From Variovorax sp. Root318D1 (GTDB taxonomy: Bacteria; Pseudomonadota; Gammaproteobacteria; Burkholderiales; Burkholderiaceae_C), in contig NZ_LMCQ01000011.1 in assembly GCF_001424835.1 (NCBI RefSeq), forward strand, positions 1 through 54,840: a stretch of DNA of 54,840 nucleotides, given 5' to 3'. The position numbers and the translations under genes were made by a program. Under the pieces are notes generated by a model. The model searched no databases, was not told the DNA's origin, and saw only the letters and a list, made by a program, of their open reading frames with translations. Below are positions 18,092 through 27,850 of the stretch, piece after piece (within the stretch, counting starts at the first letter, position 1; each line of letters opens with the position of its first letter).

Positions 18092-19435
18092 GTGATTGGC
18101 GAACGAGGCCTGATCGCGCGGCACGCCGGCACGGTGCTGGTCGGCCAGTTGGCCGTGATGGCGTTCGGCGTAACCGACACCATCGTGGCCGGCCGCTATG
18201 CAGAGAGCGCGCTGGCCGCGCTGTCGGTGGGCGCGGCCATCTTCATCAGCGTGTTCGTTTCGCTGATGGGCGTGCTGCAGGCGTTGCTGCCGGTCTGGGC
18301 CGAACTGCACGGCGCCGACCGCAGGAGTGAAGTGGGCCGCTCCGTGCGACAGTCGCTCTACCTGAGCGGCATCACCATCGCCATCGGCATGGCCGTGCTG
18401 CTGTTCCCCGGCGCGGTGTTGCGCTGGACCCAGGTGCCTCCCGAGATGCGCGCCGGCGTGGAGGCATACCTCGCGGTGCTCGCCTTCGCGCTTCCGCCCG
18501 CCCTTCTCTTCCGTCTTTTCAGCACGCTAAACCAGAGCCTCGGCAAGCCGCAAGTCGTGACCTGGCTTCAGCTGGGTTCGCTGTTCGTGAAGCTGCCGCT
18601 GTCGATCTGGTTCACCTTCGGCGGTGCCGGCCTGCCGGCCATGGGGCTGGTGGGCTGCGCCTGGGCCACGCTGTGCGTGAACTGGAGCATGCTGGCCTGC
18701 GCAGTCTGGCTCCTGCGCAGCAGCTCCTTCTACAAGGACTACCGGCTCTGGGAGCGCATCGAAGCACCCGACTGGCGGCAGATTCGCCAGTTCGCGAGCC
18801 TGGGCATTCCGGGCGGCCTCGCGGTGCTGGTGGAAGTGACTTCATTCACGCTGATGGCGCTCTTCATCGCTCGCCTGGGCACGGCCGCGGCCGCCGCGCA
18901 CCAGATCGCCTCGAACCTGCTGGCGGTCGCCTACATGGTGCCGCTCTCGCTCGGCATTGCCACCAGCGCGCGGGTGAGCTTCTGGCTCGGTGCCGGACAG
19001 TCTGCCAAGGCCCGCCGCGCCTGCCGCATGGGCTTTGAGCTCACTGCGCTTTGTGCCCTGTTCTTCGCGGGCGCGCTGGTGGCGCTGCGCTTCCAACTGG
19101 CGCATGTGTATTCCGACAACCCAGCCGTGATTGCCCTTGCCGCGGCGCTGCTGCTGGTGGTCGCGGCCTACCACTTTGCCGATGCTCTGCAAACGCTCTG
19201 CGTTTTCGTGCTGCGCTGCTACCGGGTCACGCTGGTGCCGCTGGTCATCTATTGCACACTGCTTTGGGGGTTCGGGCTCGGCGGGAGCTACCTCTTGGCC
19301 TACCGCGGGCTCGGCCCCTGGCCCGCGATGCAGTCGCCCTTGGCGTTCTGGCTCATGAGCACGGGCGCGCTCGCGGTCACAGCCGTGCTGTTCGGCGCGC
19401 TGCTGCGGTGGACGATGCGGCGCTCACTTCGCTAG
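18092..19435 (+). CDS. MATE-family multidrug/toxin exporter
   Basis: The 447-residue protein has 12 hydrophobic segments in two six-helix halves, as in MATE (NorM-type) cation antiporters. The conserved regions VTDTIVAGRYAESALAALS near the start and AAAAHQIASNLLAVAYMVP in the second half are visible. It likely exports cationic drugs or metabolites in exchange for Na+ or H+. It starts with GTG 3 bases after the GT-C-like gene. Its last 12 bases overlap the end of convergent phoR. Confidence 0.88.
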   Translation: MIGERGLIARHAGTVLVGQLAVMAFGVTDTIVAGRYAESALAALSVGAAIFISVFVSLMGVLQALLPVWAELHGADRRSEVGRSVRQSLYLSGITIAIGMAVLLFPGAVLRWTQVPPEMRAGVEAYLAVLAFALPPALLFRLFSTLNQSLGKPQVVTWLQLGSLFVKLPLSIWFTFGGAGLPAMGLVGCAWATLCVNWSMLACAVWLLRSSSFYKDYRLWERIEAPDWRQIRQFASLGIPGGLAVLVEVTSFTLMALFIARLGTAAAAAHQIASNLLAVAYMVPLSLGIATSARVSFWLGAGQSAKARRACRMGFELTALCALFFAGALVALRFQLAHVYSDNPAVIALAAALLLVVAAYHFADALQTLCVFVLRCYRVTLVPLVIYCTLLWGFGLGGSYLLAYRGLGPWPAMQSPLAFWLMSTGALAVTAVLFGALLRWTMRRSLR

Positions 19436-20761
19436 CACCCGCGCTTCACGCACCCGGGTGGCCGGGAACACCAGCGCAAAGCGAGAGCCCTTGCCCACCG
19501 TGCTCTGGATGCGCAACTCGGCGCCATGCCGCTGCGCGATGTGCTTCACGATCGCAAGGCCCAGCCCGGTTCCGCCGGTCTCGCGCGAGCGGCTGCGGTC
19601 GATGCGATAGAAGCGCTCGGTCAGCCGTGGAATGTGCTCCGCGGCAATGCCTGGGCCGGTGTCGCGCACTGCGTATTCGCCACGTCCGTCAGGCAGAAGC
19701 CGCCAGCTCACCGCCACCTCGCCGCCACCTGGCGTGTAGCGGATGGCATTGCTCAGCAGGTTCGACATGGCGCTCTGGAGTTCGGTCGGCGCACCGGAGA
19801 TTTCGGACTCGGCCTCGATGTCGAACGAAAGGCGATGGCCCTGCGGCGCCAGCCGGCCCGACAGCCCGCGCGCCTCGTCCTCGCAATGCGCCATGAGCGC
19901 ACGAATGCGGATCCACTGGTTGCCGGACGGCGCCGCACTGCCCTCCAGCCGCGAGAGCGTCAGCAGGTCGTTCACCAGCGTTTCCATGCGGTGCGACTGC
20001 TGGCTCATCAGCGAGAGATACCGTGCGCGCTCGTCGGCATCGAGCGGCAGGTTCTGCAGGGTTTCGACGAAGCCTGCCAACACCGTGAGCGGCGTGCGAA
20101 TCTCGTGCGAAACGTTGGCGACGAAATCGCGCCGCATGGCTTCGGCCTGCTCCAGCGCCGTGATGTCGCGCGTCAGCAGCATGCGGCGATTGCCCGCATA
20201 CGGATGCACCTGCACCGACAGACGCACCGGATGGCTGCGGTGCTGCGCCTGCCCTTGGCCGGAAGCGTCAATGACGACGTCGCGGCTGTAGTTCCACGAC
20301 GCAAGGTAGGCCACGAAGGCCGGGTCGCGCACCAGGTTGGCAAGATGCTGCAGGAGATCGCGCTCGGCATCGATGCCGAACTGGCTGGCCGCCGTCTGGT
20401 TGCACCATTCGATGCGGCCCTGTTCGTCCAGCAGGATCACGCCGTTGGGCGAGGCCTGGATGGCCGCCAGGAACTCCTGCAGCCGGTCTTCGGCCTGCCG
20501 TGTCTGCTGCTCGCGTTCGCGCAGCAGCTTGCGGATGCGCTCGGAGAGTTCGCCCCAAACACCGGCTCCGCGCGTCGGCAGGCCCGCCGCGTTGTTGCGC
20601 AGCACCTGCAGAAGGCGCTCGGCCCGCCATGCATCGAGAGCGAGCCACAGCGCCGCGCCCAGCCAGGCGCCCAGCCATCCGAACTTCCAGCCAAAAATAG
20701 CGCCAGCGCCCACACCTATTGCAATGGACGCTATGAGAAATGTAGCAATACGGAAAGGCAT
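19424..20761 (-). CDS. phoR: Phosphate-regulon sensor histidine kinase PhoR
   Basis: The 445-residue kinase has two N-terminal membrane segments (about residues 5-45), a linker, a PAS domain (about 95-165), the H-box with His219 (ANVSHEIRTPL), the N-box NLLSNAIRYTP, and G-boxes DTGPGI and GGTGLGLAIVKHI. It phosphorylates PhoB under phosphate limitation and is held off by PhoU and the Pst transporter. It is last in the seven-gene operon, 44 bp after phoB. Confidence 0.95.
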   Translation of the reverse strand: MPFRIATFLIASIAIGVGAGAIFGWKFGWLGAWLGAALWLALDAWRAERLLQVLRNNAAGLPTRGAGVWGELSERIRKLLREREQQTRQAEDRLQEFLAAIQASPNGVILLDEQGRIEWCNQTAASQFGIDAERDLLQHLANLVRDPAFVAYLASWNYSRDVVIDASGQGQAQHRSHPVRLSVQVHPYAGNRRMLLTRDITALEQAEAMRRDFVANVSHEIRTPLTVLAGFVETLQNLPLDADERARYLSLMSQQSHRMETLVNDLLTLSRLEGSAAPSGNQWIRIRALMAHCEDEARGLSGRLAPQGHRLSFDIEAESEISGAPTELQSAMSNLLSNAIRYTPGGGEVAVSWRLLPDGRGEYAVRDTGPGIAAEHIPRLTERFYRIDRSRSRETGGTGLGLAIVKHIAQRHGAELRIQSTVGKGSRFALVFPATRVREARVLAK

Positions 20762-20805
20762 GGCGGGCGATTATCCGCGCCCGCGGACCATGAAAGCCGG
20801 CGCGA

Positions 20806-21498
20806 TCAAACCGTGACTTGGGCCGTCAGGCGATAGCCGGCTCCGCGAACCGTTTCAACCATGGGCGAAGCGGCGCCCAGCGATTCGCGCAGGCGCTTGA
20901 CGTGCACGTCAACCGTGCGCTCCTCGATGTAGACGTGGTCACCCCAGACCTTGTCGAGCAGCTGCGCGCGGCTGTGCACGCGCTCCGCGTGCTGCATCAG
21001 ATAGGCCAGCAGCTTGAACTCAGTCGGCCCCACCTTGAGCGCATTGCCCTGCCAGGTAACGCGGTGCGTGGCGGTGTCGAGCGCAAGCTCGCCGATTTCC
21101 ACGCGCTCCGTGACCACCTCGGGCGCGCGGCGGCGCAGCACGGCGCGGATGCGCGCGAGCATTTCCTGCGTGGAGAACGGCTTGGTGATGTAGTCGTCGG
21201 CGCCCGCATCCAGGCCCGCCACCTTGTCGGGTTCGTCGCCTCGCGCCGTCAGCATCAGGATGGGGATCGCCTTGGTGCGCGCATCCTTGCGCCACTGGCG
21301 TGCGAGCTGCAGGCCGCTCTGGCCCGGCAGCATCCAGTCGAGCAGGATCAGATCCGGCAAGAAGGCGTCGATCTCGCGCTGCGCAGCCGCGCCATCCTCC
21401 GACCAGATCGGCTCGAAGCCGTTGTGGCGCAGGTTGACGGCGATCAGCTCGGCGATCGACGACTCGTCTTCTACGATCAGGACTCGGGGTTTCTTCAT
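20806..21498 (-). CDS. phoB: Phosphate-regulon response regulator PhoB
   Basis: The 230-residue OmpR/PhoB-class regulator has its phospho-acceptor at Asp54 (LILLDWMLPG). The switch Thr is in LMLTARG and the Lys in YITKPF. The C-terminal winged helix contains TVDVHVKRLRESL and VRGAGYRL. When phosphorylated it binds Pho boxes such as those at 26120-26153, 26202-26235 and 32613-32658. It lies 27 bp after phoU. Confidence 0.97.
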   Translation of the reverse strand: MKKPRVLIVEDESSIAELIAVNLRHNGFEPIWSEDGAAAQREIDAFLPDLILLDWMLPGQSGLQLARQWRKDARTKAIPILMLTARGDEPDKVAGLDAGADDYITKPFSTQEMLARIRAVLRRRAPEVVTERVEIGELALDTATHRVTWQGNALKVGPTEFKLLAYLMQHAERVHSRAQLLDKVWGDHVYIEERTVDVHVKRLRESLGAASPMVETVRGAGYRLTAQVTV

Positions 21499-21525
21499 GC
21501 TTTCTTGGGAGTCTGGCGCTCGTTG

Positions 21526-22227
21526 TTACTTCAGCGCCGATTCGATCTCTTGCATCGAAGTGTGCCGCACATCGGCGCCCTTGACGATGTAGATGATGAA
21601 CTCGGCGATGTTCTTGGCGTGGTCGCCGATGCGCTCGATGGCCTTGGCCAGGAACAGCAAGTCGAGGCTGGCCGAGATCGTGCGCGGGTCTTCCATCATG
21701 TAGGTGACCAGCTTGCGCACGAAGCCGTCGAACTCCTTGTCGATCAGGTCGTCGTCCTTCAGGATCGACAGCGCGGCGGCCGTGTCCAGGCGCGCGAACG
21801 CGTCGAGCGCGGTGCGCAGCAGACCCGAGGCCAGGTCGGCGGCAATGCGCAGTTCGTTCGAGGGCAGAGCGCGGGCGGAGCCGCTCTCGATGATCGACTT
21901 GACCATGCGTGCGATCTTGTTGGCCTCGTCGCCCACGCGCTCCAGATTGGCGGTGGTCTTGGAGATGGCGATCAAGAGGCGCAGGTCGCGCGCCGTCGGC
22001 TGGCGCCGCGCGATGATCGACGACAACTCGCGGTCGATCTCGATCTCCATCGCGTTGACGCGGTGCTCGGTTTCCATCACGCGGTCGGCCGCTTCGGGGT
22101 CGAACTGCAGCAGCGCATACACGGCTTGGTGGATCTGCGCCTCGACCATGCCGCCGAGCTCCATCACGCGCGACGAAACGCCGTTGAGTTCGCTGTCGAA
22201 CTGGCTGGAGAGATGTTTTTCAGTCAT
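21526..22227 (-). CDS. phoU: Phosphate-signalling protein PhoU
   Basis: The 233-residue all-helical protein has two PhoU repeats (residues about 20-110 and 120-210), with the metal-binding acidic patterns VGDEANKIARM and IGDHAKNIAEFI. It damps PhoR kinase activity and PstSCAB transport in phosphate excess. It starts MTEKHLSSQFDSELNGV and lies 16 bp after pstB. Confidence 0.97.
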   Translation of the reverse strand: MTEKHLSSQFDSELNGVSSRVMELGGMVEAQIHQAVYALLQFDPEAADRVMETEHRVNAMEIEIDRELSSIIARRQPTARDLRLLIAISKTTANLERVGDEANKIARMVKSIIESGSARALPSNELRIAADLASGLLRTALDAFARLDTAAALSILKDDDLIDKEFDGFVRKLVTYMMEDPRTISASLDLLFLAKAIERIGDHAKNIAEFIIYIVKGADVRHTSMQEIESALK

Positions 22228-22243
22228 GTGTGCCTCCTTGTCA

Positions 22244-23023
22244 TCAGCCGAAACGGCCAGTGATGTAGTCCTCGGTCTCCTTGCGCTGCGGCTTGAAGAA
22301 CATCTGTTCCGTCGCGCCGAACTCGATCAGGTCGCCCAGGTACATGTAGGCGGTGTAGTCGCTGCAGCGTGCGGCCTGCTGCATGTTGTGCGTCACGATG
22401 ACCACGGTGTACTCGTTTTTCAGCTCGGCAATCAACTCCTCGATCTTCGCGGTCGAGATCGGGTCGAGTGCGGAGCAGGGTTCGTCGAGCAGCAGCACTT
22501 CAGGCTTGATGGCAATGCCGCGGGCAATGCACAGGCGCTGCTGCTGACCGCCGGAAAGCCCCGAGCCGCTTTGCTGCAGCTTGTCGCGCACCTCGGTCCA
22601 AAGAGCGGCCTTCTTCAGGGCCCACTCGACGCGGTCGTCCATTTCGCTCGCGCTCAGGTTCTCGAACAGCTTCACGCCGAAGGCGATGTTGTCGTAGATC
22701 GACATCGGGAACGGCGTAGGCTTCTGGAACACCATGCCGATCTTTGCGCGAATCAGCGCCACGTCCTGTTTGGACGTGAGCAGGTTCTCGCCGTCCAGGG
22801 CAATGGTGCCCTCGGCGCGCTGCTCGGGATAGAGCTCGAACATGCGATTGAAGGTGCGCAGCAGGGTCGACTTGCCGCAGCCCGACGGACCGATGAAGGC
22901 AGTGACCTTGTTCTCGGGGATCTCGAGGTTGATGCCCTTGAGCGCGTGGAATTTGCCGTAGTAGAAGTTCAGGTCCTTGACCGAGATCTTCGAGCGCGAC
23001 GGTTGTGCGACGGTAGTTGGCAT
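22244..23023 (-). CDS. pstB: Phosphate ABC transporter ATPase PstB
   Basis: The 259-residue ATPase energises phosphate import. Walker A is GPSGCGKST (45-53), the signature LSGGQ (156-160) and Walker B LLLDEP (177-182); the PstB-typical [16 protein letters not shown] is present. ATG 23023 is chosen because the family sequence begins there; the upstream frame runs antiparallel in another phase through pstA. It lies 14 bp after pstA. Confidence 0.97.
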   Translation of the reverse strand: MPTTVAQPSRSKISVKDLNFYYGKFHALKGINLEIPENKVTAFIGPSGCGKSTLLRTFNRMFELYPEQRAEGTIALDGENLLTSKQDVALIRAKIGMVFQKPTPFPMSIYDNIAFGVKLFENLSASEMDDRVEWALKKAALWTEVRDKLQQSGSGLSGGQQQRLCIARGIAIKPEVLLLDEPCSALDPISTAKIEELIAELKNEYTVVIVTHNMQQAARCSDYTAYMYLGDLIEFGATEQMFFKPQRKETEDYITGRFG

Positions 23024-23037
23024 GGGTGACTTCTTCT

Positions 23038-23922
23038 TCAGTGTTTGTTGCGCGTCAGCACACGCGCCAGGATATTGAGGGCGAGCACGGCGACGGTGAT
23101 CAGGAACACGCCGGCCCACGCCAGCTGTTGCCAGTTCTCGTACGGGCTCATCGCGAACTTGAAAATCGTGACCGGCAGGCTGGCCATTGGCTGGCTGATG
23201 TCGGCGGTCCAGAACTGGTTGTTCAGCGCGGTGAAGAGCAGCGGCGCGGTTTCGCCGGCGATGCGCGCCACGGCAAGCAGCACGCCTGTGACCACACCAG
23301 CGCGTGCGGCGCGCAGCGTGATGCTCAGGATGACCTTCCACTTCGGCGCGCCGAGGGCGTAGGCCGCTTCGCGCAGCCCCGGCGGCACCAGCTGCAGCAT
23401 GTTCTCGGTGGTGCGAATCACCACCGGGATCACGATCAGCGCCAGCGACAGTGCACCCGCAAGACCCGAGAAGGTCTTGAAATAGGCCACCACCACGGCG
23501 TAGACGAACAGGCCGATCACGATCGAGGGCGCCGACAGCAGGATGTCGTTGACGAAGCGCGTGACCGAGGCGAGCCAGCCCTTGGTGTTGTATTCGGCCA
23601 GGTAGATGCCGGCCATGATGCCGATCGGCGTGCCCACGAAGGTGGCAAGCCCCACCATCACGAACGAGCCGAAGATCGCGTTGGCGATGCCGCCAACTTC
23701 GTTCGGCGGAGGCGTCATTTCGGTGAAGGTGGCGAGCGCCAGGCCGCCGATGCCCAGGCGCAGCGTTTCCCACAAGATCCAGACCAGCCAGAACACGCCG
23801 AACACCATTGCCGCGAGCGACAGCGTGAGCGCGATCTTGTTGACGCGGTTGCGCGCGGCAAACTTGGCCTGGCGGGTTTCGGCGAGCGCCTTCGCGCTCA
23901 AGAGGCTTTCAGCAGTGCTCAC
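23038..23922 (-). CDS. pstA: Phosphate ABC transporter permease PstA
   Basis: The 294-residue inner-membrane permease has six hydrophobic segments and the binding-protein-dependent transport motif ([19 protein letters not shown]), which contacts PstB. Its ATG overlaps the pstC stop by 4 bases, suggesting coupled translation with its partner permease. Confidence 0.96.
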   Translation of the reverse strand: MSTAESLLSAKALAETRQAKFAARNRVNKIALTLSLAAMVFGVFWLVWILWETLRLGIGGLALATFTEMTPPPNEVGGIANAIFGSFVMVGLATFVGTPIGIMAGIYLAEYNTKGWLASVTRFVNDILLSAPSIVIGLFVYAVVVAYFKTFSGLAGALSLALIVIPVVIRTTENMLQLVPPGLREAAYALGAPKWKVILSITLRAARAGVVTGVLLAVARIAGETAPLLFTALNNQFWTADISQPMASLPVTIFKFAMSPYENWQQLAWAGVFLITVAVLALNILARVLTRNKH

Positions 23923-24998
23923 GACTTCGTCCCTTCGCTCTTCTTCATCTGGGCCAGCAGCACCTTCGAGAGCGTCAGCACGACGAAGGTGATGAAGAAC
24001 AGCACCAGGCCGAGATACATCAGCGCAGCCTGGTGCAGGCCCGCGCCGGCTTCGGCAAACTCATTGGCAAGTGCCGAGGTGATGCTGTTGGCAGCCTCGA
24101 ACACGGAAAGCGAATTGAGCTGGTTCATGTTGCCGATGACGAAGGTGACCGCCATCGTTTCACCCAACGCACGGCCAAGGCCGAGCATGATGCCGCCGAT
24201 CACGCCGGCCTTGGTGTAGGGCAGCACGACCTTCGAGACCACTTCCCACGTCGTGGAGCCGAGACCATAGGCCGACTCCTTGAGCAGCGGCGGCGTCACT
24301 TCGAACACGTCGCGCATCACCGAGGCGATGAACGGAATGATCATGATCGCGAGGATGATGCCGGCCGACAGAATGCCGATGCCCACCGGCGGGCCGGACA
24401 CCAGCGCGCCGAGGTATGGCACGCCGGCAAGCAGCTTCTGCAGCGGCTGCTGCACCCAGGTGGAGAGAATCGGGCCGAACACCAGCAGGCCCCACATGCC
24501 GTACACGATGGACGGCACGGCAGCGAGCAGTTCGATGGCCGTACCCAGCGGGCGCTTGAGCCAGTTGGGCGAAAGTTCAGTCAGGAACAGCGCAATGCCG
24601 AAGCTCACCGGCACTGCGATCACCAGCGCGATGATCGACGTGGCCAGCGTGCCGTAGATCATGACCAGGCCGCCGTACTCGTTCTGCACCGGGTCCCACA
24701 CGCTGCTGGTGAGAAAGCCGAGGCCGTACTTCGAAATGGCGGGCCATGCGCCGGCGATCAGCGACAGCAGGATGCCGATCAGCATCGCGAGCGTGAGCAA
24801 CGCGGCGCCCTTGGCGGCCCAGCCGAAGATGCGGTCGGCCATGGGGCCGGAACGCGGAGCCTTGGCGGGCGGTGGAGCAGTGGCGCGGCCGCGCTCTGAC
24901 GCGAGGTCGAGCGTGGATGCGGAAGCAGGATAAGTGGATGACACGGGTCGCTCCGGCAATGACGAAGGCGGCGCATCCTTGAGCGAAGTGCTGCTCAT
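23919..24998 (-). CDS. pstC: Phosphate ABC transporter permease PstC
   Basis: The 359-residue permease carries an unusually long, Ser/Pro/Ala-rich cytosolic N-terminus (about 55 residues) before six membrane segments. The permease loop is [20 protein letters not shown]. With PstA it forms the phosphate channel. It lies 34 bp after pstS. Whether the extension is real depends on the start: [12 protein letters not shown] at codon 53 is an internal alternative, but no ribosome site favours it clearly. Confidence 0.95.
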   Translation of the reverse strand: MSSTSLKDAPPSSLPERPVSSTYPASASTLDLASERGRATAPPPAKAPRSGPMADRIFGWAAKGAALLTLAMLIGILLSLIAGAWPAISKYGLGFLTSSVWDPVQNEYGGLVMIYGTLATSIIALVIAVPVSFGIALFLTELSPNWLKRPLGTAIELLAAVPSIVYGMWGLLVFGPILSTWVQQPLQKLLAGVPYLGALVSGPPVGIGILSAGIILAIMIIPFIASVMRDVFEVTPPLLKESAYGLGSTTWEVVSKVVLPYTKAGVIGGIMLGLGRALGETMAVTFVIGNMNQLNSLSVFEAANSITSALANEFAEAGAGLHQAALMYLGLVLFFITFVVLTLSKVLLAQMKKSEGTKS

Positions 24999-25032
24999 GA
25001 ATGCGCCGTTCCTGGCTTGATGGGTGGGTTGC

Positions 25033-26070
25033 TTACTTGAACGCGACCGGCTTGCCCGATGCGTCCTTCACCTCGCCCCATGACTTGGCAATCGTGGCCT
25101 TGACGCTGTCGGGCATCGGCACGTAGTCGAGGTCGTCGGCGGTCTTGTCGCCACCCTTGTAAGCCCAGTCGAAGAACTTGAGCACGGTGGTCGCGTTGGC
25201 GGGCTTGTCCTGCACCTTGTGCAGCAGGATGAAGGTGGCGCCGGTGATGGGCCATGCGCCCTTGTCGGCCTGGTTGGTCAGCACCTGGTAGAAGCTCTTG
25301 TTCCAGTCGGCGGCGGCGGCAGCGGCCTTGAAGGCGCTGTCGTCGGGCGAGACGAAGTTGCCGGCCGCGTTCTGCAGCTGGGCGTAGGTCATCTTGTTCT
25401 GCTTGACGTAGGCGTACTCGACGTAGCCGATCGAATTGGGCAGGCGGTTCACGAAAGCGGCGACGCCTTCATTGCCCTTGCCGCCCGCACCGGTCGGCCA
25501 GTTCACGGCCGTGCCTTCGCCGACCTTGGTCTTCCACTCGGCGTTGACCTTGCTCAGGTAATTGGTGAACAGGAAGCTGGTGCCCGAGCCGTCGGCGCGA
25601 CGAACCGGCGCAATGGCGGCGTCCGGCAGGGCCAGCGAGCCGTTCAGCGCCTTGATGGCGGGGTCGTTCCACTTGGTGATCTTGCCCAGGTAGATGTCGC
25701 CCAGCACCTGGCCGTTGAGCTTCAGCTCGCCGGGCTTGATGCCGGGAATGTTCACCACGGGAATAACGCCACCGATGACGGTGGGGAACTGCATCAGGCC
25801 CTTGGACTGGAGTTCTTCGTCCTTCAGGGGCGCATCGGAAGCACCGAAATCGACCGTCTTGGCTTCGATCTGCTTCAGGCCGGCACCCGAGCCGACCGAC
25901 TGGTAGTTGATCTTGACGCCGGTGGCCTTGTTGAAATCGGAGGCCCACTTGGCGTACAGCGGTGCCGGGAAGCTGGCGCCGGCGCCGGTCACGTCTTGTG
26001 CGAAAGCGGGAACATGGGCGAAGACCGCGGCGACGAGGCCGGCGGCTGCAAATTTGAAAGTCGTTTTCAT
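25033..26070 (-). CDS. pstS: Phosphate-binding periplasmic protein PstS
   Basis: The 345-residue protein has a Sec signal [20 protein letters not shown] with cleavage after AFA (residue 24). It shows the phosphate-site segments [31 protein letters not shown] and [16 protein letters not shown]. It captures phosphate in the periplasm for PstCAB. The upstream frame extends 60 codons but crosses the Pho box, so ATG 26070 is the start. It is first in the operon pstSCAB-phoUBR. Confidence 0.97.
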   Translation of the reverse strand: MKTTFKFAAAGLVAAVFAHVPAFAQDVTGAGASFPAPLYAKWASDFNKATGVKINYQSVGSGAGLKQIEAKTVDFGASDAPLKDEELQSKGLMQFPTVIGGVIPVVNIPGIKPGELKLNGQVLGDIYLGKITKWNDPAIKALNGSLALPDAAIAPVRRADGSGTSFLFTNYLSKVNAEWKTKVGEGTAVNWPTGAGGKGNEGVAAFVNRLPNSIGYVEYAYVKQNKMTYAQLQNAAGNFVSPDDSAFKAAAAAADWNKSFYQVLTNQADKGAWPITGATFILLHKVQDKPANATTVLKFFDWAYKGGDKTADDLDYVPMPDSVKATIAKSWGEVKDASGKPVAFK

Positions 26071-26119
26071 ATGGCTTCCGTTTAGAAGTAAGAAGTAGTC
26101 CCTTTCGGGCTTGGAACGG

Positions 26120-26153
26120 ACTCTAGGAAGCTTGTGTGACATCGGTGTGACAC
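26120..26153 (-). promoter_or_regulatory. Pho box and -10 of the pst-pho operon
   Basis: Read on the minus strand, TGTCAC half sites (complement of 26147-26152 and 26136-26141) repeat exactly 11 bp apart as TGTCACACCGATGTCAC. Ten bases further, TAGAGT (26125-26120) fits a -10. This matches PhoB-dependent promoters, where the Pho box replaces the -35. It lies about 50 bp before the pstS ATG. Confidence 0.8.
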
Positions 26154-26201
26154 CCGGCCGTCGAGGGAAAATGGCGCTGCTCCCTCTCGGCGTTTGTGAC
26201 G

Positions 26202-26235
26202 CTGTCACACAAACGTCATTCGCCGCGCCTAGCCT
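26202..26235 (+). promoter_or_regulatory. Pho box and -10 of ppx
   Basis: CTGTCACACAAACGTCATT has half sites TGTCA (26203) and CGTCA (26214) 11 bp apart, followed after 10 bases by TAGCCT (26230-26235) as a weak -10. It is 89 bp upstream of the ppx ATG. It also overlaps a near-palindrome (GTTTGTGAC/GTCACACAAAC). Confidence 0.65.
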
Positions 26236-26323
26236 TTCGAACCTCGCCACCGGCGAATCGCGGGGGGCGGCGCACCTGTCACGGCGCTACGATCAGAGAT
26301 ACCGCCCTCTTCACTACAACTAC

Positions 26324-27844
26324 ATGCAAAACGGCACCCGCCTCGCCGCAGTCGATCTCGGCTCCAACAGCTTCAGGCTCGAGATCGGCCAGGTCGACCA
26401 CGGCCAGATCCACCGCACCGAATACCTGAAAGAAACGGTGCGCCAGGGCAATGGCCTGGACAGCGCCCGCAATCTCACGCCGGAAGCCATGCAGCGCGGC
26501 TGGGACGCGCTCGCCCGTTTTGGCGAGCGGCTGGCCGGGTTCAAGCGCTCGCAGGTGCGCGCCGTGGCCACTCAAACGCTGCGCGAGGCGCGCAACCGCG
26601 AAGAATTCTTGTTGCGCGCGCGCACCATCCTGGGGTTTGGCATCGACGTGATTCCGGGCCGGGAAGAAGCCCGCCTGATCTACCAGGGCGTGGCGCACAT
26701 GCTGCCGCACACCGACGCCTCCGACCGGGAACGCCGGCTGGTGGTGGACATCGGCGGGCGCTCCACGGAAATGATCATCGGCCGCGCAATGGACGCCGAG
26801 CTGATGGAGTCCTACCGCGTCGGCAGCGTCGCCTGGTCGATGAAGCACTTCGCGGAAGGCCTCTTCACCCCGGCGGCATTCCGGGCCGCCGAGGTGGCAG
26901 CCAAGGCCGTCCTGGACGACGCACTATCGAGTTACACCCGCGACCAGTGGGACGTGGCCTATGGCGCATCAGGGACCATCGGCGCGGTGGGCGACGTGCT
27001 GGCCGCGGCAGGCGGCGAGCCGGGCCTGATCACCCGCGACGGCCTCGACTGGCTGGTCGACCGCCTGTTGAAGGCCGGCAGCACCGACAAGCTGCGAATC
27101 GACGGCATGCGCGAAGACCGCAAGCCCGTCATCGGCGGCGGCGTGAGCGTGCTGCGGGCGGTGTTCGACCTGCTCGGCATCGACGAAATGAAGGTGGCCC
27201 AGGGTGCGCTGCGCCACGGCGTGCTCTACGAATTGCTGGAACGCGACGAAGGCGTGGCCGACATGCGCACCGCCACCGTGGCGCGGCTGGCCAGCCGGTT
27301 CGCTGTCGACACGGCCCAAGCCCGGCGGGTGGGAGAAACAGCCGCGGCACTGTTCGCGCAGCTCGCACCTGCCGCGCGCGGCGGCAGCTCCGGCAGCCGC
27401 GCCGGTCGCGCGATGCGCAAGCTCGGCTGGGCGGCCCAGCTGCACGAGATCGGCACACTGGTTTCGCACAGCGACTATCACAAGCACGGTGCCTACATCC
27501 TGGACAACACCGACGCGCCCGGCTTTGCCGTCAACGAACTGCACGCGCTGGGCCAGCTGGTGCTGGGGCAGCGCGGCAAGCTGCGCAAGCTCGACGCCGC
27601 GCTGGACGACGAGACCTTCGTGATGCAGCTGCTGTCGCTGCGCCTTGCGGTGATCCTGTGCCACGCCCGCCGCGACCCCGATCCGCAGGCACTGCATCTC
27701 GCGGCGCTGGGCGCCAGGGCATTCACGATCGCCTGCGCGCCCGACTGGGCCGACGCCTATCCGCAGTCCGCGCACCTGCTGCGCGAAGAAGTGCTGGCCT
27801 GGCAGAAGACCAGCAGCTGGCGCGTGGAACTCAGCGGCTGCTGA
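26324..27844 (+). CDS. ppx: Exopolyphosphatase (Ppx/GppA family)
   Basis: The 506-residue enzyme removes phosphate from polyphosphate chains, or pppGpp for GppA. The actin-fold phosphate loops are visible as LAAVDLGSNSFRLEIG (near residues 6-21) and VVDIGGRSTEMIIG (near 142). The C-terminal HD-like helical part has QLHEIGTLVSHSDYHKHGAY. I chose ATG 26324 because the family sequence starts there and the upstream frame crosses the Pho box. It is divergent from pstS and probably PhoB-controlled, placing polyphosphate breakdown in the same regulon as synthesis. Confidence 0.94.
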   Translation: MQNGTRLAAVDLGSNSFRLEIGQVDHGQIHRTEYLKETVRQGNGLDSARNLTPEAMQRGWDALARFGERLAGFKRSQVRAVATQTLREARNREEFLLRARTILGFGIDVIPGREEARLIYQGVAHMLPHTDASDRERRLVVDIGGRSTEMIIGRAMDAELMESYRVGSVAWSMKHFAEGLFTPAAFRAAEVAAKAVLDDALSSYTRDQWDVAYGASGTIGAVGDVLAAAGGEPGLITRDGLDWLVDRLLKAGSTDKLRIDGMREDRKPVIGGGVSVLRAVFDLLGIDEMKVAQGALRHGVLYELLERDEGVADMRTATVARLASRFAVDTAQARRVGETAAALFAQLAPAARGGSSGSRAGRAMRKLGWAAQLHEIGTLVSHSDYHKHGAYILDNTDAPGFAVNELHALGQLVLGQRGKLRKLDAALDDETFVMQLLSLRLAVILCHARRDPDPQALHLAALGARAFTIACAPDWADAYPQSAHLLREEVLAWQKTSSWRVELSGC

Positions 27845-27850
27845 GGCGCT

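Noticed and set aside
16421..18310. Minus-strand ORF of 629 codons over the GT-C-like gene
   Set aside because: Product is a Gln/Arg/His-rich shadow; the plus-strand reading gives a coherent polytopic protein.
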